Below are positions 1 to 10,961 of a stretch of 64,000 nt of DNA, one piece after another; position 1 is the first letter of the stretch, and every line of letters begins with the position of its first letter. A program made the position numbers and the translations under genes. The notes under the pieces are model-generated. The model was not told where the DNA came from, did not search any database, and was given only the letters and a program-made list of their open reading frames with translations. This stretch comes from Quercus robur (Eukaryota; Streptophyta; Magnoliopsida; Fagales; Fagaceae): assembly GCF_932294415.1 (NCBI RefSeq), contig NC_065537.1:6800349-6864348 (forward strand). Reading direction: 5' to 3'.

Positions 1-3000
1 TATTTTTGGAAAAGTTGTAGGGAATTAAATTTCTTTTCAAAAGACACTAATTAATCTTGAATTAATTGGAATTATGAGCAGAAAGTTATAGTTAAAACAC
101 GTGCAAAAGATAACTCAGAAATGGTAAAGTCGAGTTATAAGAGGAACAAGATTTTCTAAAAATCGAGTTCCAAAAAAAGGACATGCTGCAATATAGTTTC
201 AAGACAAAGGTAAATTGCTGCATAGTTTAAAAATTAATAGCAAAAGCCCATTTTCCCCAAACTAAAGCAACAAAATTTGTTTGGTTAATTTTCAGTAAAT
301 AACAAGAAAATTAACAAAATTTGTGGGATTAATCTTCACTCAATGATAATATTCTACAAAGTAAAAACAATCAGGCATAAAATCCGCATATAAGACAGCG
401 AAAGTTAGTGGATCAAACAAACTAGTTTTGAAACCCATTTGGGAATATGATTAATGAATAATGAGAAACAAATGGGAGGATCTTCCAACTAGACCCTTTC
501 TACAAGATACAGTTTTTAGATAAAAGAAGCAAAACATATTCGGAAAAGGAAACAAGAACATGCATGCAAGAGCTTCCAATATATAGAAGACCGTCATTGG
601 CAAAGAAGCCAGATCTAGCAATTGTCGAGCTTGAACTTGAGCTTGAGCTTGAACGCTAGGAGAACATGACGGTGAGAGCTAGTGAGAAGTTCTAGATCCA
701 AGTCTCTCATAACCTATATCACTTTATTGGTTCTATCCAAAAGCTTCAAGTACTTTTACAGAGGTTGATATAGTAGAGTAGAATTTTTTTGGTATGTACC
801 CTACTGTCGAATCTCGTTGTTATAATTGTTTTTTGATCTAATTGGAGATTTTAATTGAATATAATTCTTATGCTACCATTCATACCTTACATTTTTTTAG
901 GCTAACAGAGAATCATTCCACATAAAGGTTTGTGATGCATGCCTTATATTTGTAAGTTGTTTTTTTAAGAAACTCTTATTCAAAAAATGATAAAAATAAA
1001 ATATTAATTAAGAAAGGATAAAAATAAAAATACTATCAAAGTAGCTTTTTTTTACTTTCTTTCTTTTTTGTTTTCAAAAAAGTTTGTCTAGATTTGAGTT
1101 GCTTCATTTCTTGCCGAGCTCGATGTTCTTCAGAGTGGTTGATCTCCTATATCCCTCCCTTCCGCTTTTTTGCAATGCAACAAAAATAAAACAATTATCC
1201 TGCAACAACAACAAAAATAGAAATTTAGGGAGACAAACATATATTCAGATGGTTGTTTATTCTATAAATCTCATCCAATAACTTTGGAGAATATGCGACG
1301 TCAAGCAGGCATCATTAAAAACCAAAAGTGGATCACCAACTCACCATATATATAATAAACCAAATAAAATGAGAGAGCATAAGGATTTAAAGCTGGACTC
1401 AAGGTCCTTTTAGCGTTTTATTCCATTTTTAATAAATGTTGTTGGATGCTAGTAGATTAATAGATATTTTTGAGTTTCATTTTAATAATCTGGTAAAAAT
1501 GGTTGGAATTATATGTGGATTTCAGTTATTAGTTTGTTCCCATGACATGTAGGAGCTTAATTATTGTTACAGATGATCTCTCTACTATGGTTGGATTAAT
1601 TGAAGGACGATACATCTTAATGAAAAGAGTTCATGGACAGGGCAATTATATTACCTCTCCAGGTTGATCCATCTATGAACTTTGCACTTAACATATGAAT
1701 TAATTTATTGCTTGGGATGCTATTTTTACTATGAAACTGAAGATCGCAAGTAACATTTAGGTTTTGGTTTGGATTTGTTCTGTTGAATAGATTTTGGCAT
1801 GGTTTGGATTGACTGTGTTGTTTTTTTCATTTTTATTTTTATTTTTATTAATTTTTGGTTACTGAGAAAATAATTGTTAAGAAAAATTCTCTCTATTCTT
1901 TTTCATTTAATCTTTTTTTTAAATCAAATAATAATTTCTATTTTATAAAATTTTTGTTTTTTCAAAAAGTGTTTTTTATTAATTTATATTTTTTAAATTA
2001 AACAAATATATAGAAAAGCAAAACCACGTCATTTTGAGACACTTTATGACAATTTCCTAACGAACACTAATGAAAAAACTTTATTAAATAACTTAAAATT
2101 AAAAAGATACAATTGAATAAAAGTAAAGTTAAAAGTCTAAAATTAATATACATTCTTTAGTTGCACTGTTTCATTTGCATCTTTGGATGCAGATTCATAG
2201 GATTTCAGGATTGGGTACCAACCTAATTTGAATAGGAATTAATACAAGAAAAAGCATAATTAATGGAAGAAATTAGTCATTTGATTTGTTGCTAAAATTG
2301 GTCTTTCATAGTAAAAAAATTGTTCCCAAAGTAATTCTAGAAAAAAAACGTTAAGTTGTACAAGTTAGTGGACGTGTAAAACATAGGTAGCTAGTACTGG
2401 ACAGAGATTTTGTGGTTCACTATCTGTGTTACACATAATATAAGTCTTTTCTATACCCCATATCTTAAGCGGCACATAACTTTATAGACAGATGAAGATC
2501 AAACTTATAATTAGTCATACTCAAGAATACTTGTAGATTGTAGTTGAATTAGTATTACTGGATGATCTGAGCCTAAAGTGGACTGTCAAAAAAGAAACCA
2601 ATGGTTTCTAGACCAAATTGAACCTCACTCCACTGCTGGAAATGAGGTCACAATTTCAAATGTGTGAATGTAGGAGTATTTATCATTGAACAAAATATAT
2701 ATAATTTTTAATGAAGCATTATTACTTATGGAAAATAATCATAATTTTCAAAAAGAAAACTCAGAAAATTTTCACATGATATGTGTGTTAGGATTTTGCC
2801 AATTCTGAAAATTCAAACTTCAGTGGACATGAACTTATGCTTATGCCATCCTCACTTTCATAGAGCAGGAGGTTGAAATGGAGATGACTTTGCTGGTACT
2901 TGTAGCTTCAAGGTCCTCTGTGTGCTCTGTTACATTTTTAATTAGCTGCTGATAGTATAGGTATAGCTAGTCTCAAATTTCAAAATATTGTAAAAACATC

Positions 3001-3199
3001 GGGAATTATGTGTAAATTTCAGTTATTAGCTAGTCTATTATGGATTATCCCCACTTCACTAAAGTTGGAATTGATGAATGATATTTTTAATCTAAAGAGT
3101 TCACGGAAAGGAGGATGATGTTGCCTCAAAAGTGAAATCATTTCTACGATCCACGATTTTAATTCAAAAAATGGGTGTGTAATAAACACTACCCTCTTA
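1..3199. other. AT-rich intergenic DNA without recognisable genes
   Basis: No open reading frame with recognisable protein similarity is present on either strand. The DNA is AT-rich with short A/T runs. A short GAGCTT/GAACTT-rich stretch lies near 629-655. Apart from the direct repeat listed separately (1495-1680 and 2985-3160), I see no element ends here. Confidence 0.6.
1495..3160. repeat. Diverged direct repeat (1495-1680 and 2985-3160)
   Basis: Both segments share the order: GGAATTAT, then a TTTCAGTTATTAG block, then a GTTGGA..TTGA block, then AAGAGTTCA.GGA and TTGCCTC/TTACCTC. They lie in the same orientation about 1.5 kb apart with many substitutions and indels. A related block follows at 1757-1840 and again near 14,204-14,290, so this belongs to a dispersed family with at least one more copy in the window. 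The origin is unknown. Confidence 0.5.
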
Positions 3200-3207
3200 C
3201 TTTATAG

Positions 3208-3836
3208 TAGACGTGGCAAAATGGGCTGGTCGGGTCAAGTCAATCGAATTTGTGGGTCAATCGGGTCACGGATCAAAACGGGTCATTTTTAAACGGGTTG
3301 AGGGTCGAGGGTCGAGGGTCGAGTCGGGTTGCGAGCCGGGTCGAGTTGACCCGTATTTTTCAAACTAGTTTTTTTTTTTTTTTTTTTTTGAAATAGATGC
3401 AATCTGTCAATTGTTTATGAGTTCCTTAATTGTAATTAGATTCTCATTGGTGATACTGTTACCACTTACCAATTACCACTAAACACTTGATACCCAAATT
3501 TGGTGCAACTTTTGTTCCAGCTTTCTAGAAGCTAATCTTGGTATAATATTTGATCTGTTTAAAGTAGGAAGAGAAAATGAAGGTGACAAGTAAAGAATGA
3601 CAAATTATAATGGAGTACATAACATATTAAGTAAAGAAGAATAAGTAAATATTTTATAAGAATTACATCTCAATCTCAATCTACTCAACATTTGTAGACG
3701 TGGCAAAACAGGCGGGTCGGATTGGGTCGGGTTTGAGTCGGGTCGCGGGTCAAAACGGATCATTTTTAAATGGGTCAATTGGGTTGCAAGTCAATCGGGT
3801 CGGGTCAGAAAATTCTGACCCATTTTGCCATGTCTA
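3208..3836. mobile_element. hAT-like MITE, 629 bp, with 8-bp TSD
   Basis: The left end reads TAGACGTGGCAAAATGGGC. The right end, reverse-complemented, reads TAGACATGGCAAAATGGGTC, giving terminal inverted repeats (TIRs) of about 20 bp. The element is flanked by perfect 8-bp duplications CTTTATAG at 3200-3207 and 3837-3844. An 8-bp TSD and a TAG-type terminus fit the hAT superfamily. A second copy of the left end lies inside (from about 3695, TAGACGTGGCAAAACAGGCG), so the element carries an internal end duplication or a nested partial copy. The GGGTCGGGTTG-type repeats and a T run near 3368-3388 are internal. It has no coding capacity. Confidence 0.8.
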
Positions 3837-3978
3837 CTTTATAGCTTGTTTTTTTTACCTTAAAGGCTCTTTTTTAGGCTAATATTTCGATTTTGTTGGC
3901 CAAACCTTTGAAATTGGTTTTTGCAAAATTTTTCTCTCTTCCTTTTCCAATTTCCTATTATAAATAACTAAAGGGCGC

Positions 3979-3991
3979 TATATTATCAATC
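3979..3991. repeat. LINE target-site duplication, 3'-end copy
   Basis: This 13-bp sequence TATATTATCAATC is identical to 8787-8799. It directly abuts the poly(T) that marks the 3' end of the minus-strand LINE. Confidence 0.9.
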
Positions 3992-4089
3992 TTTTTTTTT
4001 TTTTTTGGAAGAGGAAGCTTTATAACATAAAAACCAGCAAGGATACAGCAGAGGACAAAGACCACAGCAAGCTGCAGATACAGTTGTAT

Positions 4090-4610
4090 CTAAACCAACG
4101 CCAATAAGTCCTTTTGAACTAGCCTAGACACCTCAGATGGGGTAACCCCATTCCACATGCAGGAAGACTCAGTTCTACGCGCAAGTTGAGCCAGCTCATG
4201 CGCAACATCATTAAAATCTCTACTCAAATGTTTAAAAATACAGCTTTCAAAGCTCTCACACACAAGAAGAACTCCCTGCAAAATGTGTCCCAAATCGTTA
4301 CTTGTGATATTGTCATTAATGGCTTGAATCACAGTAAGGGCATCACTCTCCACAATGACACTTGACAGCTGCAACTCCTGAGCCAGTAAGATGCCTTGCT
4401 CCACAGCCAGAGCTTCCACTTGATCTGCAGCAAATCTGCCTTGAAGGTATTTACTGAGGGCTGCCACAACATGGCCATTGCAGTCCCTAATAATTACTCC
4501 AATGCTAGAGTTATTCCCCTAGTCTGAGGTGGCCCCGTCAACATTGATTTTGAATACTCCCTGGGGAGGAGTTTCCCATCTGGATGAAGGATGACTTGGA
4601 GGGGTGGGAG
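4090..4610 (-). pseudogene. LINE ORF2: RNase H domain (C-terminal)
   Basis: This RNase H-like domain forms the C-terminus of the LINE ORF2 and would remove RNA from the RNA/DNA hybrid during reverse transcription. It begins FKINVDGATSD, has VEALAVEQGI around the second acidic position and VESDALTVIQAI around the third, and ends with FNDVAHELAQLARR, the histidine-containing outer helix. The fold order matches plant LINE RNase H. A TAG stop at 4519-4521 lies within it, just after the first aspartate, and another at 4666-4668 separates it from the upstream region. It is in the same frame as the zinc-finger segment, so both breaks are nonsense changes and not frameshifts. Confidence 0.88.
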
Positions 4611-4665
4611 CCAAAGAGTTGGCCTTTCTGAAATCCTCCAAAGTGCAGGTTGCTAACTGCCACAC

Positions 4666-5784
4666 CTAAGATGGGGAAAGGGGGGAATCATTATGCACCA
4701 ATTTATTTCTATTAGACCAGATAGCCCAAGATAACACAAAAAATAATTCTAACTGTGGGGCATTTGATTGAAGGAGGTGCAAAACCATGTCTAGAAAGGA
4801 CCACATGATACACAAGGAACTAGATAGATGAGCCCAATGATTCCAAACAAGAGAGGCAGCTTCACAATGAAGGAGAGCATGGTTGATATCCTCAATTCCC
4901 AAGCCACATATAGGGCAGGCATTATTACTCTGAATCCCTCTTTTGCTTATATTCTCAAAGGTAAGGAGACCGTTAACACAAGCCCTCCAAGCAAAGATTT
5001 TTACTTTTGCAGGAAGGTTTAAATGCCAAAGTTTTCTCCAAAGTAATCTACAAGGGTCCCCAGAGGAACTTTCACCCACCTCCATTGTATTAGCCAGATT
5101 ATAAGCTATGTGATAGGCGCTTTTCACCGTAAATTCACCTCTCTTATTCCCAATCAAGATAATTTTATCCTCAGCCAGGTTGTGACTCAGTGGTATCTTC
5201 AAGATGGTCTCAACCTCAAAGGGAAGAAAAGTAGCATGAAGAACATCAATTCTCCACCATTTGGTTTCCGAATCAATGAGAGAGGAGACCATAGGGAATA
5301 CAAGGTTATGGTTCTGGGGGGAGATGACCCTATAAGTGGAAGGTGTTGGGAGCCATCTATCCTCCCATATGTGGATTTGTTTCCTGTTCCCGACTCTCCA
5401 CCGGGTTCCACATCTAATGATTTCTAAGCTACTGTGGATGCTCCTCCAGGAATAAGAAGGGGAAGAGCCAAGCTTAGCATTTAATAAATCGCCAGTGGGG
5501 AAGTACCTGGCTTTGAGCACACGGGCCACCAAAGAGCTCGGGTTAGAGAGAATCCTCCACGCTTGCTTAGCTAGCATTGCCTGATTGAAGGCTTGCAAGT
5601 TTCTAAACCCCAAGCTGCCATTTGTCTTTGAAATGCATAATCTCTTCCAACTAACCCAACTGATCTTTGTTTCCTGTTGTCTTTGACCCCACCAGAAGTT
5701 TTTCATCATTCTTTCTAAATCATGACAAAGGCTTTGGGGGAGTTGAAAGCAACTCATAGTATAGGTTGGAATTGCTTGTGCCAC
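4666..5784 (-). pseudogene. LINE ORF2: RT thumb/connection and zinc-finger (zf-RVT) segment
   Basis: This 372-codon open stretch covers the region after the RT palm in plant LINEs. It starts at AIPTYTMSCFQLPQSLC and continues through the conserved WWGQ, KTNGSLGFRNL, FNQAMLAKQAWR and WRVGNRKQIHIWEDRWLP motifs. It ends with a CCHC-type zf-RVT module, WRKLWHLNLPAKVKIFAWR followed by CPICG, then NHALLHC and VWNHW. The zf-RVT module is widespread in plant LINE-derived proteins and probably binds nucleic acid. The reading frame differs from the preceding RT palm segment, so a frameshift lies near 5790-5865. A TAG at 4666-4668 ends the stretch. Confidence 0.92.
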
Positions 5785-5863
5785 TGCTTTGATGAGAATT
5801 TCTTTCCCCCCCTGAAGATAAAAGCTTGCCTTTCCAGCCCGCTAATTTTTTCCGAACCCTCTC

Positions 5864-7389
5864 CTATAGGATTGCAAAGACTTGATTCTTTGACCTACCA
5901 ATAAAAGATGGGAGGCCAAGGTATTTAGTAAGCCTCGAGTCCTGCATAGGGCCTAGGATATTAAAAATACCTATTCTAGTTTCTTGGGCTGTATTGGGGC
6001 TGAAGAAAATGGAGGATTTCTCTGTATTAACTTTCTGACCCGAAGCTTCTTCATACTCCAACAGGATTGATTTAAACTTTTGGCATTCATCCAAAGTTGC
6101 TTTACAAAAAAGGATGTTGTCATCAGCAAAGAAAAGGTGGGTCACCTTTGGACAACCCCTGCAAATGGAGATGCCAGTGATGAGTTGGTTCCTTGCTGCC
6201 TAGTGGATGAGTGCTGAAAGGCCCTCAGCACAAATCAGAAACAAACTAGGGGAGAGAGGGTCGCCTTGACGAAGACCTCTCGTAGGAAAGATGTTTCCAT
6301 AGGCAACACCATTAATGAGGATAGAGTATGTTACCGAGGTAATGCATTGCATGATCAAGTTGATCCACCTGTTACAAAACCCCATTTTTTCCATTACCTT
6401 GGAGATAAAACTCCATTCAACCCTATCAAATGCCTTACTCATGTCCAACTTGACAGCCATAAAACTCTCCTTCCCCAATGTTTTATGATCTAGATAATGC
6501 ATCAACTTGAAAGCCACTAACACATTATCAGTAATGAGTTGTCTGAGGTGAAGGCACTTTGGGTTTCTAATATAATGTGGGGTAAAAGAGCTTTTAGGCG
6601 GTTGGCAAGAGTTTTTGAGATGAGCTTATAGATTACATTACAAAGGCTGATGGGCCGGAAGTCGGTCATTCTTTTGGGGTTATTAATTTTTGGGATTAGG
6701 GAGATGTTGGTCTTGTTGAGCTCAGGTATGGGAATGTTGTGGTTAAGAACGTTTAGGACCAAATTAGTAACATTATTTCCAACGATATCCCAATATTTCT
6801 GAAAAAATACTGCGGACATACCGTCTGGTCCTAGGGCCTTGGTGGGGTGGATTTGTTTTAGAGCAGCTACCACTTCCTCCCTGGTGAATTCCCTTGTTAG
6901 GCTTTCATTCATTTCAACTGTCACCTTAGGAAGAATTGCATTAGCTACTATCTCGGTATGATTTGGGTGAGAGGAGCTATATATGTTCTCAAAATAGGAT
7001 ATGGCAGCATGGGCAATACTTTCTTTGTCATCACACCACCTCCCCTGTTCATCCCAAATACCCAGAATAGTATTCTGACTTCTCCTTTCCGAAGCTTGTG
7101 TGTGGAAAAACTTAGTATTTCTGTCACCCTCTTTAAGCCAGTGGGCTTTTGCCCTTTGCCCCCAGTAGATTTCTTCATCATCCAATAGATCATTGATTTC
7201 TCCCCTAAGCCTGTTAATTTCCAGACTCAGATCTTCATCCTTTTCTTGGAGGACTAGGGCATTCAACTCCTTCCTTTTATCCTGAATTTTCTTTGGAATT
7301 TGCCCATATACCACAGAACTCCATTTAGAAAGTTCAGCAGCACAACTTCTGAGGTTTTCCGATATGCCATTCGAAGTACTAAGGTCCAC
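5864..7389 (-). pseudogene. LINE ORF2: reverse transcriptase palm/fingers
   Basis: This is the catalytic reverse transcriptase of the LINE, in three open pieces. The first (7389-6517) has the RT fingers: WLKEGDRNTKFFH, ALGPDGMSAVFFQKYW, ISLIPKI and [13 protein letters not shown]. The second (6523-6200) has [13 protein letters not shown] (first catalytic aspartate), then ILINGVAYG and [10 protein letters not shown]. The third (6145-5864) has FFADD, the Y/F-x-D-D active site, and SGQKVNTEKSS. A frameshift joins pieces one and two near 6520-6530. Pieces two and three share a frame and are split by a TAG at 6200-6202. The active-site residues survive but the ORF is not translatable as one protein. 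Confidence 0.93.
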
Positions 7390-7398
7390 ACCAACACC

Positions 7399-8190
7399 CT
7401 AAGTGGCCTCAACAATGGCTCTACAATCCTCTCTCTTGGTCCACTGAGCTTCAAAATGAAAACGCCTAGTCTTTGATTGATTCCTAGTTCTGGGATCAGT
7501 GATAAGTAAAGCACAGTGATCCGAGGTGGAATCCACTAAGTGGTAGACCTTCAGCTCTCCAAATCGAGCTAACCATTCAGAGGTAGCCAATGCTCTATCT
7601 AATCTGAGGCAAATTCTATTTTCTCCCCCCTGCATGTTACTCCATGTGAAGTCTGGACCACAATAACCCAAATCATGGAAACCACAATAATTTACTATTC
7701 CATTAAAACCATCCATCTGGTGCTGAGTGCGGATAGCCCCTCCAAGTTTCTCATCCATTGAAAGAATTTCATTAAAATCACCAAGACAAAGCCAAGGAAG
7801 TTGGAATTGATTATTAAGAAAAGCAAGAAGGTGCCAGGATTCCAATCTTTTATGTGTCTCTGGATGGCCGTAGAAGCCGGTTAATCTCCATTTGAATTCA
7901 CTGTTAGGCTCCAAAATTACTGCATCAATGTGGAATCTTGTGTAGCTTTTAACCTCTAAATTAATTTCCCTAGCCTAGAGAAGAGCAATACCCCCACTTC
8001 TGCCAACACTAGGAACTATCAAGCCATTTGCAAAACCAATTCTATTCTTTATCCTCTCCATACGATTCTTCCCCGTTTTTGTCTCCATAAGGAAGACAAT
8101 TTTTGAGTTCCAATGCCACACCAGATTTTGCAATGCCCTAATTGATCGGGGATTCCCCAATCCCCGGCAATTCCAGCTAATGGGATTCAT
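7399..8190 (-). pseudogene. LINE ORF2: apurinic/apyrimidinic-type endonuclease
   Basis: This N-terminal endonuclease nicks target DNA for target-primed reverse transcription. The likely ORF2 start is the ATG at 8188-8190, giving MNPISWNCRGLGNPRS, the usual start of plant LINE ORF2. Motifs in order are the metal-binding NCRGLG, FLMETK (catalytic glutamate), SGGIALL, LGDFNEI (catalytic D/N pair) and STSDHCALL (the SDH motif). The domain is interrupted by a TAG at 7975-7977 after SGGIALL and another at 7399-7401. Both are in frame with the flanking sequence, and both occur where family members usually have tryptophan (my recollection, not checked). Confidence 0.92.
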
Positions 8191-8786
8191 ACCATACCAA
8201 ACACCATGCAGAGCATATCCAAAGAAGAGTAAAAAGATGAAGGGGTATAAACAGAGCATTAAGCAGAACCAAAACAAGGGAAAATCCTGAAATAAGATCC
8301 CTCGTAGACAAAGCATCAATAAAGAAAAGCTAAAACAATTAGAACTACTCACTGTTGTCTTGTAGCCTAGCCAAATCACCCTCACCTATGGAGTTTAGGA
8401 TCTCCACATAGGCAACAACTGACAGCAATTAGCCTTCGGGAAACCGATCAACACCAAGGAAACCCCTGGAGAAGAAGGAAAGCCAGAGATCGTAAGTCTG
8501 AGCTCACAAGATCGTGACGTCCAAGAACGGAATGACCCAGATCGGAAAGTCCAGGGACGGGAAGCCCGGGATCGGAAAGTCGAGATCGGAAAGTCCAAGA
8601 AGTTCAAGCGTCTGCCAAAGGGACTCGAGCAACCGCCTAGCCGGTGAGCCAAGTCGTGCGCTGAGAGTGAGAAAACTGGAATCACCCGTCCAAAGAGAAA
8701 CAGGAGACAAAGCTCTCTAAGGAAAACTGGAACGTAAGGTCCAGAGAGAAAGACTCCTACCTTGGGAGAGAGTTTTTTTTCATATA
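8191..8786 (-). other. LINE 5' leader with ORF1 apparently deleted
   Basis: This lies between the 5' TSD and the ORF2 start. It is GC-richer than its surroundings, with repeated short GATCGGAAAGTC-like blocks at 8530-8600. It contains only a short in-frame peptide ending GEGDLARLQDNSE just before ORF2. Plant L1 elements normally carry a ~1.5-kb gag-like ORF1 with a CCHC knuckle here; none is seen. Because the TSD starts beside this leader, the copy is not simply 5'-truncated. Internal loss of ORF1 is the simplest reading. Confidence 0.6.
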
Positions 8787-8799
8787 TATATTATCAATC
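8787..8799. repeat. LINE target-site duplication, 5'-end copy
   Basis: This is a perfect match to 3979-3991. It closes the minus-strand LINE at its 5' end. Confidence 0.9.
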
Positions 8800-9090
8800 A
8801 AATGTTTAAATTTTAAGTTTTTGTAATCTAAAATTAAAAATAAATAAAATAAGTTTAAAAATCAAACAATAAATAACAATCGATTGATACGAAATTTGAC
8901 GTGCACATTAAAAACAAAAAGAACATGCAACTCAACAATTATATTTTAAAAATAGGTAGCCATTTTAATTTTTTTTAGTAGGAGTTGTAGGCATTACGCT
9001 TCTTTATGTTTTCAACACGCATATTAATTTTTATGTCAATATGATGTTATTTACCATTCAATCCATAAACTTATTTTAATACATAATTTT
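8800..9090. repeat. Dispersed repeat flanking the LINE (copy of 14,750-14,945)
   Basis: The sequence from ATCAATCAAATGTTTAA through a TTTAGTAGGAGTT block near 8975 parallels 14,750-14,945 in the same order with about 20-30% divergence by eye. The LINE inserted into this repeat. The copy at 14.7 kb has no LINE. Confidence 0.65.
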
Positions 9091-9330
9091 TGTTAGGTTC
9101 TAAATATTTAGGATTAAATGTTCAAGAACTAATTTTATTGTATGTTTGCAAATTGAGTACAAAAACATGTCTCGTATAACATATTTATGTCTTAGAAGTG
9201 TTTTAGACTTTGTTCAAGGTCATATAAGTCATAATTTAAGAACATACAAGCTGTAGAAAGAAGAATTCAAAAACTGAAGAGCTCAACTGATCGAACTACT
9301 ATTCTACAGATTTTTAAATCAGGCCCAATA
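9091..9330 (+). mobile_element. Partial Copia-like LTR, 5' part
   Basis: It starts TGTTAGGTTCTAAATA. It then follows the same order of motifs as the reverse complement of the solo LTR at 19,399-20,244: TTAGGA, GAACTAAT, a TTGCAAA block, then TCAA..TGATCGA. The similarity fades after about 240 bp and no matching right end or TSD was found, so this is a fragment. The superfamily assignment is inferred from the TG terminus only. Confidence 0.4.
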
Positions 9331-10057
9331 GCCCGCGAAATGTTTAGAGTTCAAGTCCAATACCACAGCCACTCTTCCTAAATCCCATACTAGAGAAAGG
9401 GGAAGCATCTCAACCATGTAGATAAACAATCTAGGTTCAGGACTCGTTCAATATTGTATTTAGATTAATCTTAATTTTTTCCCCTCATAAACTGGATGTG
9501 GGTTTATTTTAAGAATTGATTTTAATAGGTATTGAAGAGGGGGGTGTTGAAGAGCTGTGGACTAAGAATCTTTCTTAGCATCATTTAAACTAGTTCGAGG
9601 GACTTCACAAACAATAAACTTGACTAAACATGCCTGAGAGAAATTCGTTTGTTATTAAGGTCTTCTCAAAACCTTGAAAAACAATATGTCACAAGGTACA
9701 CCCCAGTTCTGGTTTTAAATTCACTTACTCCAAAAGCCAAAATTCACTTCGTAAAAAACTATTCATTACATATTAAAAGACAAAAAAGGCTTTTAAAAAT
9801 TGTTTGTATATATATATATATATATATGATGCATCGAACCTTGCAATTATAATTTTGATACAATGACTACTTACCAACCCATGGAAATCAGAAACATATT
9901 ACTATCACATCTTGAAGTAGATTTTGGGTGCAGATCCACACTATCTTCTAGGAAGATTTTATGTTAAATAAGTAGTGAAAAGAAAATTGTACTTGAGTCG
10001 AGCTTGTGTACTAGGGTAGCAACTTTCTTGCTTTTTAATGAAAATGTTTATTTATCC
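9331..10057. other. Intergenic DNA with a possible short retroelement tail
   Basis: No gene is visible. A TA microsatellite occupies about 9808-9827. The last ~70 bases before the A-run at 10,058 (TTGCTTTTTAATGAAAATG and neighbours) look like a retroelement 3' end. AGAGAAAGG at 9392-9400 recurs as A-GAGAAAGG just after the A-run (10,095-10,102), so 9401-10,094 could be one retroinsertion, but nine bases is weak evidence. Confidence 0.35.

Positions 10058-10094
<37 letters not shown>
10058..10094 (+). repeat. 37-bp poly(A) tract, probable retroelement tail
   Basis: A pure A run immediately follows a TTTTTAATGAAAATGTTTAT-like 3'-UTR sequence and immediately precedes the second LINE remnant. 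It is most likely the tail of a short retroinsertion ending here. Confidence 0.55.
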
Positions 10095-10100
<6 letters not shown>

Positions 10101-10185
10101 GGATTATTTGTTCTCAAGAAGCTTAAATGGCTGGTGGTAAATGAGAAAAGCATACTACATGGCAGGGATGTTATTCAAAGAGGAG

Positions 10186-10961
10186 CTATGTAGCACGGGT
10201 GCGTTTCGGGACTCGGGTGCGGGTGCGGGTGCGGGTGCGGGACTCGGCAATTTTTGAAAAAGGTGGGTGCGGGTGCGGCGGGACTCGGCGATTAAAAAAT
10301 TATTAAAAATATTTTTATTTATATTTTTAATATATTGCTAAGCATACTTTTTTACATTATACAAATATATACCAAATTTAAGAGCAATAGACAATAGTAG
10401 ATAATAACTAAAACATGATGTTCATAAATTAAACACAACCCACAAGAATGAGCTGAAGAACAAAGTCACAGCAACCAGCCAAGCAGCAGAGACAGAGGAG
10501 AGTCGCAGAGATCAGAGCAAGAGAGAGTGAGACGGAATGAGAGAGAGGTAGTGATGAGAGAAGTTAGAGAAGTGAGAACTAACGAAAAAGAAAAAGAGGC
10601 AGAGAGTGAAAACCGAGTGAGTAGGGTTTAGTATTACGGTGCGTTCTGTGTGTGTTTTTTTTTTTTTTTTTTTTAAATTTCGGCCGTTTCGGCCGAATCG
10701 GCCTGAATCGGCCGTTTCGGCCGATATCGGCCGATATCTGCCGATACGGCCCGAGTCGGCCCGATTCGGCCCGAATCGGCCCGAGTCGGAGCCGCATCGG
10801 CGCGAATCGGCGCGAGTCGGCTCAGATCTCGAGCCTGCCACGTGGCAGGACTCGGTCGGACGCGGCCGGACGCGCGGGCAACGGCGTCCCTCGCGCGTCG
10901 CCGCGTCCGGCCGCGTCCGACGCGGGTGCGGCACCTCCGGTGCCGCGTCCGTGCTTCATAG
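10186..10961. mobile_element. 776-bp non-autonomous TIR element (hAT-like), 8-bp TSD, inside LINE remnant
   Basis: The left terminus CTATGTAGCACGGGTGCG matches the reverse complement of the right terminus, CTATGAAGCACGGACGCG. Flanks carry the 8-bp direct repeat AAGAGGAG at 10,178-10,185 and 10,962-10,969. Removing the element plus one repeat restores a continuous LINE reading frame (DVIQRGA then RWRVGN), which confirms the boundaries. The first 3 bp of the TIR also occur next to the right TSD, so a TSD of up to 11 bp is possible; 8 bp favours hAT, 9-11 bp would favour Mutator. The ends are extremely GC-rich, with GGGTGCGG repeats left and CGGCCGAATCGGCC-type repeats right, unlike the AT-rich surroundings. 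It encodes no transposase. Confidence 0.82.
10680..10950. repeat. CGGCC/TCGGCC-rich subterminal repeat array
   Basis: Dozens of short TCGGCC and CGAATCGG units run through the right arm of the TIR element, followed by CGTCCG units at 10,855-10,950. The left arm (10,200-10,290) has GGGTGCGG units. Such arrays are typical of transposase-binding subterminal regions in hAT and CACTA elements. They also create long spurious ORFs on both strands. Confidence 0.7.

Larger units (their letters stand above)
3979..8799 (-). mobile_element. Near-full-length L1-like LINE with 13-bp TSD and poly(A) tail
   Basis: A non-LTR retrotransposon body (3992-8786) lies on the minus strand. It is bounded by a perfect 13-bp target-site duplication, TATATTATCAATC, at 3979-3991 and 8787-8799. 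Its 3' poly(A) appears as a 15-T run at 3992-4006. In transcription order it has a ~0.6-kb leader, an endonuclease, a reverse transcriptase, a C-terminal zinc-finger region and an RNase H. The RNase H is typical of one group of plant L1 elements. The gag-like ORF1 expected between leader and ORF2 is missing. At least five TAG stops and two frameshifts inactivate ORF2. A related sequence at 14,700-14,945 preserves what looks like the uninserted target. Confidence 0.92.

Noticed and set aside
10512..10934. Arg/Ser/Gly/Asp-rich ORFs on both strands in the GC-rich block
   Set aside because: They are translations of TCGGCC-type repeats inside a TIR element. All frames are open only because the repeats lack stops.
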